Shown here in pieces: positions 34,766 to 45,000 of a DNA stretch of 64,000 nt. Source of the stretch: Paenibacillus contaminans (GTDB taxonomy: Bacteria; Bacillota; Bacilli; Paenibacillales; NBRC-103111); the NCBI RefSeq assembly GCF_003285015.1, contig NZ_QMFB01000036.1:1-64000 (forward strand). Direction: 5' to 3'. The position numbers and the translations under genes are program-made. Positions within the stretch are counted from its first letter, which is position 1, and each line of letters starts with the position of its first letter. The notes under the pieces are model-generated. The model made no database searches. It was not told the origin of the DNA and was given only the letters and a program-made list of their open reading frames with translations.

Positions 34766-34909
34766 TAATAACAAAAATTAGCATCATTTGTCCTTATACA
34801 AGAATGGTGATATACATCAAATAAACATCTATGCCTTTTATTTTTGTTGATTGCGATCCTTTTATTTAACCAAGAAGTACGCAACTGTTTGCGTTCCCCT
34901 CTTCCGTGG

Positions 34910-34915
34910 TATACT
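34910..34915 (+). promoter_or_regulatory. Extended -10 promoter of the 87-residue gene
   Basis: TGGTATACT with TTTGCG 16 bp upstream (34888-34893). Confidence 0.5.
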
Positions 34916-34949
34916 GGACAAAATACCCGTACAGGAACAGGTGATAAGC

Positions 34950-35213
34950 GTGGAAGTGAGCATTAAAGAAGTGAATGTGACGCATAGCGAAGAGAATGGA
35001 TATGTGGGGAGCGTCATTTTTGAAGTTACGGGGCATAAGACGCCTTACGAGCTGACCTTGCAGAGCAAAAAAGCGAAGGATGACTGGAGCTATAGTCTGA
35101 TTTTTACGGAAGCATCCGGGTCGGAGGAGCAAATTTTGACTGTGGAGGAAGCGCTGGAAGAGGACGATGAGTTGTTCGATTTCTTCGTGGACGCGGTGAA
35201 AAGCAAGCTGTAG
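34950..35213 (+). CDS. Hypothetical acidic protein (87 aa)
   Basis: It reads from the GTG at 34950, with AGGTGA (34938-34943) 6 bp upstream; the longer frame starts before the promoter. The product is small, beta-rich at first (VTHSEENGYVGSVIFEVTGH) and ends in an acidic helix (TVEEALEEDDELFDFFVDAV). No membrane segment is present. Its own promoter and a strong terminator make it a real single-gene unit of unknown function. Confidence 0.65.
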   Translation: MEVSIKEVNVTHSEENGYVGSVIFEVTGHKTPYELTLQSKKAKDDWSYSLIFTEASGSEEQILTVEEALEEDDELFDFFVDAVKSKL

Positions 35214-35225
35214 TGGTATGCAAAT

Positions 35226-35256
35226 GCCGAACCTGATTCGTCATGTTCGGCTTTTT
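35226..35256 (+). terminator. Terminator after the 87-residue gene
   Basis: GCCGAAC-TGA pairs with TCA-GTTCGGC around TTCG, followed by five T. Confidence 0.88.
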
Positions 35257-35292
35257 ATGTTATGCGTTATCCAAATAACGCCAATTTTGTTG

Positions 35293-35324
35293 TTGACGAC
35301 CAATATAACGCGGTGTTATATTGG
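35293..35324 (+). promoter_or_regulatory. Promoter with perfect 25-bp operator palindrome (LacI operator candidate O1)
   Basis: TTGACG (35293-35298), 18 bp, TATATT (35317-35322). The arms CCAATATAAC (35300-35309) and GTTATATTGG (35315-35324) are perfect inverted repeats around GCGGT, covering the spacer and the -10. A bound dimer would block polymerase. The core ATAAC-GCGNN-GTTATA recurs upstream of the sugar operon at 37118. Confidence 0.78.
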
Positions 35325-35440
35325 GCTTACAAAAGCTGAAACGCTTTCGAAACACCATCGATTTCATCGCAGAGAACGATGTGGAATGGAATCGCGATTT
35401 TTATGCAGCGTCTGCCGCTCCGTTCCTTATTCATTGCCAG

Positions 35441-35840
35441 GACCGCACACTACGACGCACACCGCACCAAGCACACCACGACCAGCACCCGCACCAAGCG
35501 CACCACGACAGCACACCACACGAAGCATTCCACGACCGCACATCGCACCAGCACACATGACCGCACATCGCAACAACACACCACGACCGCATACCGCAAC
35601 AGCACATACGACTGCACATCGCACCAGCGCACACGACCGCACATCGCACCAGCACACTACGACTGCACATCGCAACAACACACCGCGACCGCATACCGTA
35701 ACAGCACATCACGACCGCAGCAAACACACCACGACTGCATACCGCAAATTACGCACTACGATGCACACCGCAATAGCGCACCATGATCGTTCGTATACCG
35801 CACCAAACACACCACGATCGCGCACCGCTGCGCACATCCA
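35441..35840 (+). repeat. A/C-rich minisatellite, period about 25-26 bp
   Basis: About 15 degenerate units of the type CACATCGCACCAGCACA-(N)-ACGACCG. The + strand is nearly free of G and T runs, so the strands are strongly skewed. All frames stay open on both strands, giving His/Thr/Arg-rich or Cys/Val-rich translations that are not convincing proteins. It lies between the operator-covered promoter (35293) and the LacI gene, in what would be a leader of about 650 nt. Confidence 0.85.
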
Positions 35841-35968
35841 ACAACAAGTCTTATTACTTCAACGCGTCGATTGCAGAGCAAGGCCGAAGCCTTCGTTACG
35901 CCCTCATTTCAAGTTGTTGCACCTGTCGTTATTAAGCCGAATGCATGGAGGAAAGGGAGAAACGCAGG

Positions 35969-36943
35969 ATGGCAGTCACAAAGAAAGACATCGCAGATTA
36001 TTTGGGAATATCCCGCACCGCCGTATCGCTGGTTCTGAACGATACGCCCAGCAGCACCGTTTCCGAAGAAACGCGCAAAAAAATATTGCAAGCAGCCAAA
36101 GAATTGGGCTATGCCGAAGTGAGTCCGAAGCTTTGCTATATTTTGTACAACCGCCCGGCCGACGACCCTCGCTACATGAACGATCTGCGTGCGGTCGAGG
36201 AAACCGCGAGCGCATATAACTATCGCGTGCTTTTTATGAACGTGAAGGCGGCGCCCGAGGATTTTATCAAGCTTCAGCGTTTTTTGCGCAGCCAGGAGGT
36301 TTCCGGCTTCATCGTAAGCGGCGATATCGACGAGCAAATCATCGAGCTGATCGTGCAGTCCAAAGTCCCGTACGTGTTCTATGGGGGGACGCTGCGCGAA
36401 GGAGTGAACGTCGTTGTCAACGACGATAAAAAGCTGGCGTACAATGCAACCAAATATTTGCTGTCGCTCGGACATCGCCGCATTGCCTGCTTGACGGGAA
36501 GCCTCGATCTGATGACGCACGTGCTCAGCATCGAAGGATATAAGCAGGCGTACGAAGAGGCCGACCTGCCGGTCGACAAAACGCTGGTACAGGTAGGCGC
36601 GGACGAAGACGGCTACGAGCTGTGCAAAAGAATGCAAATGCTCGACATCCCGTTTACGGCGGCGTTTTGCGCCAATACGGTGATTCAGTTCGGCGTTCTT
36701 CAGCGCCTTCGCCAATGCGGTATATCCGTTCCGCAGGAGGTCAGCTTGATCGGGTCTGGGATGTCGGAGCTTGTAAAAGCCAGCTTCCCGCAGCTCACAA
36801 CCTACTACGTATATCCGCAGCAAAAAGGCATTCTTGTCAAGCAGTTGATCGAGAAAATCGAAATGAAGCAATTCGATCCGGCCATCGCTTACCTATCCGA
36901 ATTTACGTTTTATGCAGGAGAAACGGTCGCCGTTTGCAAATGA
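35969..36943 (+). CDS. LacI-family transcriptional regulator
   Basis: This 324-residue protein has an N-terminal LacI helix-turn-helix (TKKDIADYLGISRTAVSLVLN) and hinge, then a periplasmic-binding-protein-like effector domain ending in a segment with AFCANTVIQFGVLQ. I start at the ATG at 35969, 8 bp after AAAGGGAG; the ATG at 35945 has no site. It sits directly upstream of an oxidoreductase/ABC transporter operon. Matching palindromes in its own promoter and the operon promoter suggest it represses both until a sugar ligand binds (inference). Confidence 0.88.
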   Translation: MAVTKKDIADYLGISRTAVSLVLNDTPSSTVSEETRKKILQAAKELGYAEVSPKLCYILYNRPADDPRYMNDLRAVEETASAYNYRVLFMNVKAAPEDFIKLQRFLRSQEVSGFIVSGDIDEQIIELIVQSKVPYVFYGGTLREGVNVVVNDDKKLAYNATKYLLSLGHRRIACLTGSLDLMTHVLSIEGYKQAYEEADLPVDKTLVQVGADEDGYELCKRMQMLDIPFTAAFCANTVIQFGVLQRLRQCGISVPQEVSLIGSGMSELVKASFPQLTTYYVYPQQKGILVKQLIEKIEMKQFDPAIAYLSEFTFYAGETVAVCK

Positions 36944-37083
36944 AGGAACGGTAAACGGACGAGTGTCGAAAGAGGCGGCAAGCGTTTAAAGCTTGAATTG
37001 CCGGTAGCTTTCGGTAATCGCGCTAGACTATTACAAACCAAAAGGGTCCTTATTCCTGATTGTTCAGAAAACATATCGTGGAT

Positions 37084-37108
37084 ACGATAAACGCAAGGCG
37101 TTTATCTT
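37084..37108. repeat. Compact copy of the TAAACGC palindrome
   Basis: GATAAACGC pairs with GCGTTTATC around AAG (37086-37106). It has the ends of the dispersed element without its loop. It could also act as a second operator because it lies just upstream of the sugar-operon promoter. Confidence 0.5.
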
Positions 37109-37135
37109 TGCCATGGCATAACGCGTCGTTATATC
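37108..37135 (+). promoter_or_regulatory. Sugar-operon promoter with LacI operator candidate O2
   Basis: TTGCCA (37108-37113), 16 bp, TATATC (37130-37135). The spacer holds ATAAC-GCGTC-GTTATAT (37118-37134), with the same half-sites, 5-bp spacing and GCG centre as O1 at 35303-35321. Confidence 0.68.
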
Positions 37136-37184
37136 TCTTTATAAATAAATATATAAGCGTTATTCCGAGTGGAGGAGACGCCGG

Positions 37185-38546
37185 GTGAGACCGATTACAG
37201 CAGTGCTGCTAGGAGCAGGGGGAAGAGGGAGGTTTGCCTACGGAGCGTTCGCGGAGCAGTTTCCCCGAGAGCTTGCATTCGTTGCCGTAGCCGATCCTGA
37301 CAAGGAGCGCCGCGAATGGTTCGCGAGCAGGCACGGCATTACCGCCGAAAGCGCGTTCGAAGGCTGGGAAGACGTACTGGAACGGGAGAAAATGGCGGAT
37401 ATCGCGGTCATCTGCACGCAAGACCGGATGCATTTCGCGCCAACAATGAAAGCGCTTCAAAATGGATATCACGTTTTGCTGGAGAAACCGATGTCGCCGC
37501 TTCCGGAAGAATGCGTGAAGATGGAGGATGAGGCAAGGAAGCATGACCGCCTGTTGACGATTTGCCATGTGCTGCGCTACTCCCCTTTCTGGCAGACGAT
37601 CAAGAGGATGCTCCAAGCCGGCCGGATCGGCAAACCGGTGTCGCTGCAGTTGAACGAAAACGTAGGTTATTACCATATAGCGCACAGCTTTGTACGGGGA
37701 CAATGGCGCAACGCGGACCATTCGAGTCCGATGATACTGGCCAAGTCGTGCCACGATTTGGATCTGATCGGCTGGCTCATGGAGCAGCCGTGCGTCAGAG
37801 TGAGCTCGTACGGCTCGCTCAGCCATTTCCGCCGCGAGCATATGCCGGAAGGGGCGGCGGAACGGTGCACGGACGGGTGTGCGGCCGAGGAGCGCTGCCC
37901 GTACTCTTCGCTCAAAATCTACTTGCGGCCCGAGGGAGAAGAGTGGGCACGGTTTATAACGCAAGATTTGTCCCGCGACGGCATTGTTCAAGCGTTGGAG
38001 TCAGGGCCTTTCGGAAGATGCGTATACCGCTGTGACAATAATGTGGTCGATCATCAAGCGGTGAACATGGAATTCGCCGACGGCGCGACGGCATCGTTCG
38101 TGATGTCGGGTTTTACTCACGACTGCACCCGGCAGGTTCAGATAATGGGGACGCACGGGGAAATACGCGGTGTTATGGAAGAGAATCTTATCCGCGTATA
38201 CGACTTCGCCGCCAATGACCGCCAAGACTATACGATCATTCCGCCGGGAGGCATGCACGGAGGAGGGGACGAAGAGCTGATGCGTTCGTTTTTGCGGGAG
38301 GTGCGCAGCTACAGCGGCGGTGAAAGCTTGACCTCCGCGGCCGCATCGGTACAAAGCCATCTGATGGCGTTCGCAGCGGAAAGATCGAGGCTTGAGAACG
38401 GACGTTCCATCGATTTGGCCGCTTACAAAGCCGAGCTGCTTTACTCTGACAGGGGGGGTGAAAGGAAGACGCTAGACAGCCTACGAACTAATTTTGAAAT
38501 GATCATTCGGCAGCCAGACAGTACACCATACCGCACCATGAGTTGA
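37185..38546 (+). CDS. Gfo/Idh/MocA-family oxidoreductase of the sugar locus
   Basis: The 453 residues from a GTG follow GGAGGAG by 7 bp. The Rossmann nucleotide site is VLLGAGGRGRFAYG, the family motif is LLEKPMS, and a conserved CHDLDLIGWLM block marks the C-terminal domain. A Cys-rich insertion (RCTDGCAAEERCPY) resembles that in related uronate/inositol-type dehydrogenases. It is the first gene of an operon with a solute-binding protein, two permeases and a DUF4091 exoprotein, and probably oxidises the imported sugar or a derivative (inference). Confidence 0.88.
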   Translation: MRPITAVLLGAGGRGRFAYGAFAEQFPRELAFVAVADPDKERREWFASRHGITAESAFEGWEDVLEREKMADIAVICTQDRMHFAPTMKALQNGYHVLLEKPMSPLPEECVKMEDEARKHDRLLTICHVLRYSPFWQTIKRMLQAGRIGKPVSLQLNENVGYYHIAHSFVRGQWRNADHSSPMILAKSCHDLDLIGWLMEQPCVRVSSYGSLSHFRREHMPEGAAERCTDGCAAEERCPYSSLKIYLRPEGEEWARFITQDLSRDGIVQALESGPFGRCVYRCDNNVVDHQAVNMEFADGATASFVMSGFTHDCTRQVQIMGTHGEIRGVMEENLIRVYDFAANDRQDYTIIPPGGMHGGGDEELMRSFLREVRSYSGGESLTSAAASVQSHLMAFAAERSRLENGRSIDLAAYKAELLYSDRGGERKTLDSLRTNFEMIIRQPDSTPYRTMS

Positions 38547-38582
38547 ACAGCCTATCATTCAATTCAAAAGGGAGGGCTTACC

Positions 38583-40070
38583 TTGTCGAAGGGAAGCAAA
38601 ACAGTACCGGCAGTTGGCGCAATGATTTTATTGGCGGCATCGCTCGCAGGATGCAGCAGCGAAAAGCAAACGAATTCGAGTCCGTCTCCGAAGCCTTCGG
38701 AATCGGCTAATGCAAGTGCGGCGCCAAGCGCTTCGCCGAGCGCGCAAGCGAACATATATCCGGAAAACGGTCTCTCGAAGGATTCGATTACGCTGAAAGT
38801 GGGACATTGGGAGAACGGGTACGGGCGGGAATGGCTTGACTTTGCAATTAAAAAATTTAACGCGAAATATCCGAACGTCAAATTCGAAGTCACCTCTTCG
38901 CCAAAGCTGGACACGGTGCTGTCCACCAAAATCGCGGCGAACGACGATAACGACATGTTTGACTTCTTCTTCCCGAGATTCAGCGGCGTAGGCGATACGG
39001 AACGACTGGCGGAGGCGGGAAAGTTTGAGGATCTCAGCGATCTTTGGAAGAAGGAGCTGCCCGGCGAGAAAGGGAAGACGGTGCGCTCCGTCGTTTCCGA
39101 CGATTTTTACGATGCGGCCATGCTGGGAGGCAAAACATACAGATTGCCGGTAGGCGGCTATACGGCGGGACTCTTTTTCAACGAGAACCTCTTTGACAAA
39201 AACGGCTGGAACAAGGATCCGAAAACATGGGATGAATTCGTCCAGCTGATGGAAACGATCAAGGCGAAGGACGTCATTCCGATTACATTCCCGGGCGTGT
39301 ACGCAGGTTATTTGACGGACTATACGTTTAATTTCCTTCCGTTCATGCTGGCTGACGCAAGCGGAAGCTTCGACGCTTACCTGAAAAATTTCCGCAGCTT
39401 CAAAATGCCGCAATTTACGGCGCCGGAAGTGAAGGAAGCATGGAAGCGGATGTATGAATTCGGGCAGAAGGGTTATTTCCCGAACGGAGTTGCCGCGCTT
39501 AATCATACGCAGTCGCAAATGCAGGTGCTGCAAGGCAAAGCGGCGCTCGTATCGACAGGCGACTGGGTCGGCAACGAAATGAAGGACAGCACGCCGCAAG
39601 ACTTCAAATGGGGCTTTATGGCGATTCCGGCGACGAACGACCCGAACAATACGATTTATGTGCATACCGGGGTGACGGATGTAGGGTATGTGATCTGGAA
39701 AAACAAGCCGGACCTCAATAAGAAGTGGGCGAAGGAATTTATGCTGTCGCTTTATGATTTCGAAGTGCAGCAGTTCCTGGCGGAAAAAACCGGCGTATTC
39801 CCCGGACGTCTTGATTACGGCGCCGATCCTGCAAGGCTGGAAAAAATGCAAGCGGCTCCAAAGGCGGTAATGGCTTACGCGCAGCGCCATAAAGTCAAGT
39901 ATTTGTCGCTTCGCCGGGACGTATCGTTTACGAGCCCTTCCGCCGCACAGGCGTCCAAGACGCTGAGCGAAGCGATTACGGGCATCGCCTCGGGCAAAAA
40001 GGATCCGCAGCCGGTGCTAGAGGAAGTCGAAAAGCTTTATACGAAAGCGCTTGAGGAAGAAAAGAAATAA
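38583..40070 (+). CDS. Extracellular sugar-binding lipoprotein of an ABC importer
   Basis: The 495 residues from a TTG follow AAAGGGAGGG. The signal peptide ends in the lipobox LAGC (Cys24), then comes a Ser/Pro/Ala-rich linker (25-57) and a type-1 solute-binding fold (LKVGHWENGYGREWLDFAIKKF onwards). It belongs to the Carbohydrate-Uptake-Transporter-1 group, which binds oligosaccharides at the membrane surface and hands them to the permeases encoded next. A hairpin follows the gene, as is common where the binding protein is made in excess. Confidence 0.9.
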   Translation: MSKGSKTVPAVGAMILLAASLAGCSSEKQTNSSPSPKPSESANASAAPSASPSAQANIYPENGLSKDSITLKVGHWENGYGREWLDFAIKKFNAKYPNVKFEVTSSPKLDTVLSTKIAANDDNDMFDFFFPRFSGVGDTERLAEAGKFEDLSDLWKKELPGEKGKTVRSVVSDDFYDAAMLGGKTYRLPVGGYTAGLFFNENLFDKNGWNKDPKTWDEFVQLMETIKAKDVIPITFPGVYAGYLTDYTFNFLPFMLADASGSFDAYLKNFRSFKMPQFTAPEVKEAWKRMYEFGQKGYFPNGVAALNHTQSQMQVLQGKAALVSTGDWVGNEMKDSTPQDFKWGFMAIPATNDPNNTIYVHTGVTDVGYVIWKNKPDLNKKWAKEFMLSLYDFEVQQFLAEKTGVFPGRLDYGADPARLEKMQAAPKAVMAYAQRHKVKYLSLRRDVSFTSPSAAQASKTLSEAITGIASGKKDPQPVLEEVEKLYTKALEEEKK

Positions 40071-40080
40071 GGTAACGGCC

Positions 40081-40113
40081 GGGGAAGCGGACGTTAGCAG
40101 GTTTTGCTTCCCC
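40081..40113 (+). promoter_or_regulatory. Intercistronic hairpin between binding protein and permease genes
   Basis: GGGGAAGC pairs with GCTTCCCC around a 17-nt loop and has no T-run. It is probably an mRNA-stabilising or partial-termination element that lowers permease expression relative to the binding protein. Confidence 0.6.
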
Positions 40114-40159
40114 CGTCACTTCCATTTATTTAAATATTTGGGGAAATGAGGGCTACGCT

Positions 40160-41104
40160 ATGCGGGTCGACTTATATGGGGACAAGAAAACCATCGTCCG
40201 CAGAATGGGGCTGCAGAAGGCTTCCGTACAGAGGAACGTGTTTCTGTTTGTGGCCATCGTGCCTTGTTTGGCCGGGTACATCCTGTTTACTTTGTATCCG
40301 AATGTCATGTCCGTTTACTACGCGTTCTTGAATTGGGACGGCATCACGGCAGCGCAATTCGTCGGCTTTGATAACTTTGTCGCGATGGTTAAGGACAAAT
40401 TTGTTTGGCGCGCCTTATCCCACAATCTCGTATACATGCTTGTCGTGCCGGCGGTCACGATGCTGCTGTCCCTGATCCTCGCGTACTTGCTTAGCAACAA
40501 GGGATACAGAGAAGGAACCTTTTATAAAGTTCTGTTTTTCTTCCCGAATATTTTATCTTCCGTCGTGATCGCATTGCTCTGGGCCTTCATTTATGACGGA
40601 AGCTTCGGCATATTGAACGCTTTGCTGAAGCTGGTCGGCATCAACAACGGCGAATTTTATTGGCTCGGCGATACGAGGACGGCGCTTTGGGCGCTCGTTC
40701 TGCCGATGATATGGGGCGGAGTCGGCTTGTATGTCGTCATCTTCATGAACGCGATGAGCGGCATTCCAAAATCGCTGTACGAAGCGGCGGTGCTCGAGGG
40801 AGCCAGCCATATGCAGCGGTTGTTCCGCATTACGATCCCGCTGATGTCGGGCGTTATCCGCGTCGGCGTCCTGTTTACGGTGCTCGGCGTGCTGAAAGGC
40901 TTCGAAACGATGCTCATTATGACGAACGGAGGACCGGAAGGCTCTACGGACGTTATCGGCTTGTACATGTTCAACCTTGCGTTCGGAAGCGGGTATCACA
41001 ATTACGGTTATGCGTCGGCGATCGGGATGTTTTTGTTCGTGATCCTGATCGGGGCCAAATGGGTGATCGATAAATACTCGCCCAAAGATGACGTTGAATT
41101 TTGA
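40160..41104 (+). CDS. Sugar ABC transporter permease (MalF/UgpA type)
   Basis: This 314-residue protein has six hydrophobic helices and the cytoplasmic EAA loop YEAAVLEGASHMQRLFRIT, which docks the shared ATPase. The ATG at 40160 lies 7 bp after GAGGG. It forms the membrane channel with the product of the next gene. No ATPase gene is in the operon; CUT1 systems of this kind commonly share an MsmX-like ATPase encoded elsewhere (established for Bacillus). Confidence 0.9.
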   Translation: MRVDLYGDKKTIVRRMGLQKASVQRNVFLFVAIVPCLAGYILFTLYPNVMSVYYAFLNWDGITAAQFVGFDNFVAMVKDKFVWRALSHNLVYMLVVPAVTMLLSLILAYLLSNKGYREGTFYKVLFFFPNILSSVVIALLWAFIYDGSFGILNALLKLVGINNGEFYWLGDTRTALWALVLPMIWGGVGLYVVIFMNAMSGIPKSLYEAAVLEGASHMQRLFRITIPLMSGVIRVGVLFTVLGVLKGFETMLIMTNGGPEGSTDVIGLYMFNLAFGSGYHNYGYASAIGMFLFVILIGAKWVIDKYSPKDDVEF

Positions 41105-41184
41105 TATCGAATGTTAGCGCGTGAACGAAAGCCGTCCTGCCGAAAAATGGGATAGCCGTCGCCGCTTGGGGAGGAAGAGAACGG

Positions 41185-42024
41185 ATGCTGGAACGGAAAA
41201 GAACGCTGGCGGATTTGCTGTGGCGGCTTCTGCTGCTCGGCTGGGCGCTGACGATCGTGTTCCCCGTCGTTTGGATCATATTCCAGTCGCTCCGCACGAA
41301 CGCCGACTTTTTTCAGGATGTTTGGGCGCTGCCGACTGCGCTGAAATGGAGCAATTACGAGAAAGCATGGGATAGCTACAAGCTTGGAAAGTCCCTGCTG
41401 AACACACTGTATTACGTAGGAGTCAGTCTTGCGCTCGGTACGTTCCTGATTGTGCTGAACGCTTACGCGCTTACGCGGATGCGCTTCAAGTCGCGGAAGT
41501 TCGTCTGGTCCCTGATCATGCTGTCGCTGTTTCTGCCGGGCATCAATGCGCTGGTGCCGCAATTCGTGCTGATGCGGGATATGCATCTGACCAACAGCCT
41601 GACTGGGCTGATCATCCTCGATACGTTCGGCGAAAACGTGTTTTTTCTGATGCTCCTTGGCGGATTTCTGTCGACGCTGCCGAAGGAGCTTGAGGAAAGC
41701 GCCTTTATGGACGGCGCCTCGTTGTTCCAGGTATTCCTGCGCATTATCGTGCCGCTGTCGACGCCCGGAATCGTGACCGTCGCCATTTTCAAATTTCTCG
41801 GGCTGTACAATAACTTTCTCGGACCGTTCATTTACTTGAGCGACGAGACCAAATATACGATCGGCGTCAGCATGTACCAGGCCAATCAAAAAATGCAGTA
41901 CAGCTCCGACTGGGTCACGCTGTTCGCCGGCGTCATCATCACGATGATTCCCACCGTCATTCTGTACATCCTGTTCCAGCGCCGCATCATGGAAGGGGCC
42001 ACGCTTGGCGCGATGAAAGGCTGA
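41185..42024 (+). CDS. Sugar ABC transporter permease (MalG/UgpE type)
   Basis: This 279-residue protein has six membrane helices and the EAA loop ELEESAFMDGASLFQVFLRI. GGGGAGGAAGAG precedes the ATG. It pairs with the upstream permease. The ATPase is missing from the locus, as noted for its partner. Confidence 0.9.
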   Translation: MLERKRTLADLLWRLLLLGWALTIVFPVVWIIFQSLRTNADFFQDVWALPTALKWSNYEKAWDSYKLGKSLLNTLYYVGVSLALGTFLIVLNAYALTRMRFKSRKFVWSLIMLSLFLPGINALVPQFVLMRDMHLTNSLTGLIILDTFGENVFFLMLLGGFLSTLPKELEESAFMDGASLFQVFLRIIVPLSTPGIVTVAIFKFLGLYNNFLGPFIYLSDETKYTIGVSMYQANQKMQYSSDWVTLFAGVIITMIPTVILYILFQRRIMEGATLGAMKG

Positions 42025-42095
42025 ATCCGATACCCAGCGTCTTTCGTTTGCGGAAGTACGCCGGTATAAATGAATTGCGAAGGGAGAATGAAAGG

Positions 42096-45000
42096 ATGAG
42101 AAAGAAATGGGTATCGCTGCTGATGGCCGCGGTGCTGACCATGCCGTTCGGTTTAACCGCGGCCGCCGAGCAGAATGCGGCAGGGGATGGTGCATCTACG
42201 ACAGGCGGGAGCGTGACGGCAGCGGTTTATTCCTCCGGACCGGCGGTGCTGTGGGTGCCGACGAATACGGAGAAGGTGCTCCGCAGCCAGCCGGCCCCGG
42301 AGGAAGGCGCAAAGCAAACGGTTGATTTGGAAGCCGCCAAGAACGAGTATGAAAGCGGGCAAATCATCGTGCGGGCGAACGATGCGGCGTTAACCGGAGT
42401 GACGGTGGAAACGACGGCGCTTGTCCGCGACGGCGGAGACGCGCAAATTCCCGCGGAAGACGTACGTCTCTACAAGGAGCATTACGTCGAAGTGACGAGT
42501 GTAACGTCCGGATCTTATCCGAAGGGATGGTATCCCGACGCGCTGGTTCCGATGGGAACGAACGAGGCGTTCGATGTGGCGCTCGGCCAAAACCAAGGCA
42601 TTTGGCTGACGGTCAAAGTGCCGAAAAACCAGCCGCCGGGCATGTACCGCGGGAATGTCGCCGTTCGCGCGCAGGGCGTCTCATTTGACGTGCCTCTGAC
42701 GCTCAACGTCTGGGATTTCGAACTGAGCGACGAAGGCCATACGCAATCTGCGTTCGCGATCTGGTACGATCAAGTCGCCTACTATCATAATGTAGCTCCG
42801 AACACGCCGGAATATTGGCAGCTGCTCGAAAACTACTACTGGTTCCAAACGGAATACCGTTTGCCGCCTGACGATCTTCCGATCCCTTCAGGCGATGTCG
42901 ACCAGTACATAGCGCAAGCGGAACGGTTTCTGTCGAATCCGAAGGTGAACAGCTTCCGCATTCCTTACTATGAGAACGATCTGCCCAAAACGAAGCAGCT
43001 GGTCGACAAGCTGCGCGAGAAAGGCTGGCTTTCGAAGGGATACTTCTATCTCGGCGGTTTGATCGACGAGCCGCCCGTCGAGAAATATCCTCTCGTGCGC
43101 CAGCTGTCCGAGGAGCTTACCCAAATCGCGCCCGACGTCAAGCATGTGGTGACGAAGGAGCCGAACGCATTGCTTGAGGGTTATGTCAATACTTGGGCCC
43201 CGCTGCTCCATCTGTATGATAAGGACTACGCGCAAGCCCGTCAGGCGGCCGGCGATCACGTATGGTGGTATACCTGCGTCATTCCGAAGCACCCGTATCC
43301 GTCCTATCATATCGACGACGATCTGCTCGGAGCCCGCTTGCTGTCATGGATGCAGCGGGAGAATAAAGTGGAAGGCAACTTGTTCTGGGCTACGACGATT
43401 TTCCGCAAGTATAACGGTACGCAATATGTAGACCGGAACGTATGGCAGGATCCGCTCGCTTTCCCCGGTGCGAACGGTGACGGTTTCCTTCTGTATCCCG
43501 GCAAAGAATTAGGGATTAACGGCCCGGTAGCGACGATCCGGATCGAGGCGATTCGCGAAGGGATGGAGGACTACGAATATTTATGGACGATCGAGGACCG
43601 GATGCGCTCTGCAGCCGCCAGTCTTGGTCTAGCGTCGTTCGATGTGGACGCGGCGATGAAGACGTATTATGATCGTTTGTATAAATCCGTATCGACCTAT
43701 AACGAGCGGCCGGAGGAGCTTCTGCAGGTGCGCCGCGAAATCGCCGAGCAGATCGTCGCTTTGGAGCAGGATCCGACGGTATTGTTTACAGTAACGAGGC
43801 TGGAGGATTTGAAGCAGCGGATTACCGTCTATGCGGCTAAGAATGCTGCGGTGCAATTGAACGGCCAAACGGTACAGCCGTCCGAACAGCTTCCGCAATA
43901 CGACGTCTACGCGCAAACGTTCGATCTGCAAATCGGCGTGAATCCGGTCGAGCTGAGCGTTACGGCTAACGGGGTGGAGAAGAGCCAGACGATTCGTCTG
44001 ATCGGGATTGCGCCTGCGCCGGTGCAGTATGTGGTACCGATGCTTGATGCGGAATCGTCCGGCGACGTCGATCGCTGGACGCTGGAGAACGTGGAGCTGA
44101 GCAGGTCCGCCGATCACGCCGCGCAGGGAGATCAATCGCTTAAAGCGGTTTATCAGCCAAACGTCGATTTTCCGAATATGAAGCTGTTCCATGCGGGAAC
44201 CGGCTTCCGCAGCGCCGACTGGTCCAAGTACAATATGCTGGAGTTCGACGTGTACAACGACGAGGAGATGCCGCAGCTGTTGTATATCAAGTTTTTTGAC
44301 GAGAACGGGGGCGTATTCGACGGAACGACCGCAACGGTTGGACCGAAGGCGAGCAAAAAAGTGCAGATCCCGATGGTAAATATCGGAGTTGTCGACAAAA
44401 CGAATATGGCCGGCTTCGAGCTGTGGATGTGGAAGCAGTCGGCACCCGTAACGCTTTATTTTGACAACTTCAGATTCCTTGCAAGCGAAAAGCTGCCTTC
44501 TCAGGACTTGTCTTATCATTACGTTTATCAAACGAATGTCTCCGATATTTCAATTGACGGCAGCCTGAACGAGGATGTGTGGCAGACGGATCTGGAGTAC
44601 AATTATACGGCGTTCGGGGCGACGGATAACAAAGGCAAGCTGGGACTTCTCTGGAACAGCCAATATTTGTATGCCTCTTTCGAGATTGAGGACGGCGATG
44701 TGAGGGATCCTTCTCACGGAGCCACTCCATGGGAGGACGACGGCGTCGAGATTTTCATCGACGGCGATTATGTCAGAGGGCCGCGAAACGAGCATGCGCC
44801 TCAGTATACGGTTCGATTCAACGATAATCAAGTGTTTTTGAACGGCGCTTCGAGCCCGTCTACATCCGGCATTTTGCAGAAATCGAAGCGGACGCCGACA
44901 GGCTACACGATGGAGATGGCGATTCCATGGTCGGCAATCGGGGTTACGGCGGCAAGCGGAAAAACGATCGGCATCACGTCCCATGTCAATGACGACGATA

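Noticed and set aside
35337..35356. cre site near GAAACGCTTTCG upstream of the LacI gene
   Set aside because: The spacing of fixed positions does not fit TGWNANCGNTNNCA; it is off by one base.
35441..35840. CRISPR array
   Set aside because: Units are 25-26 bp, degenerate and contiguous, with no unique spacers between conserved repeats and no cas genes.
35218..36219. 333-codon plus-strand frame through the minisatellite
   Set aside because: All frames are open in the A/C-rich array. The product is His/Thr/Arg repeats, has no start site, and runs out of frame into the LacI gene.
41008..42195. 395-codon minus-strand frame over the second sugar permease
   Set aside because: Antisense shadow of a gene with a clear EAA loop and membrane helices.
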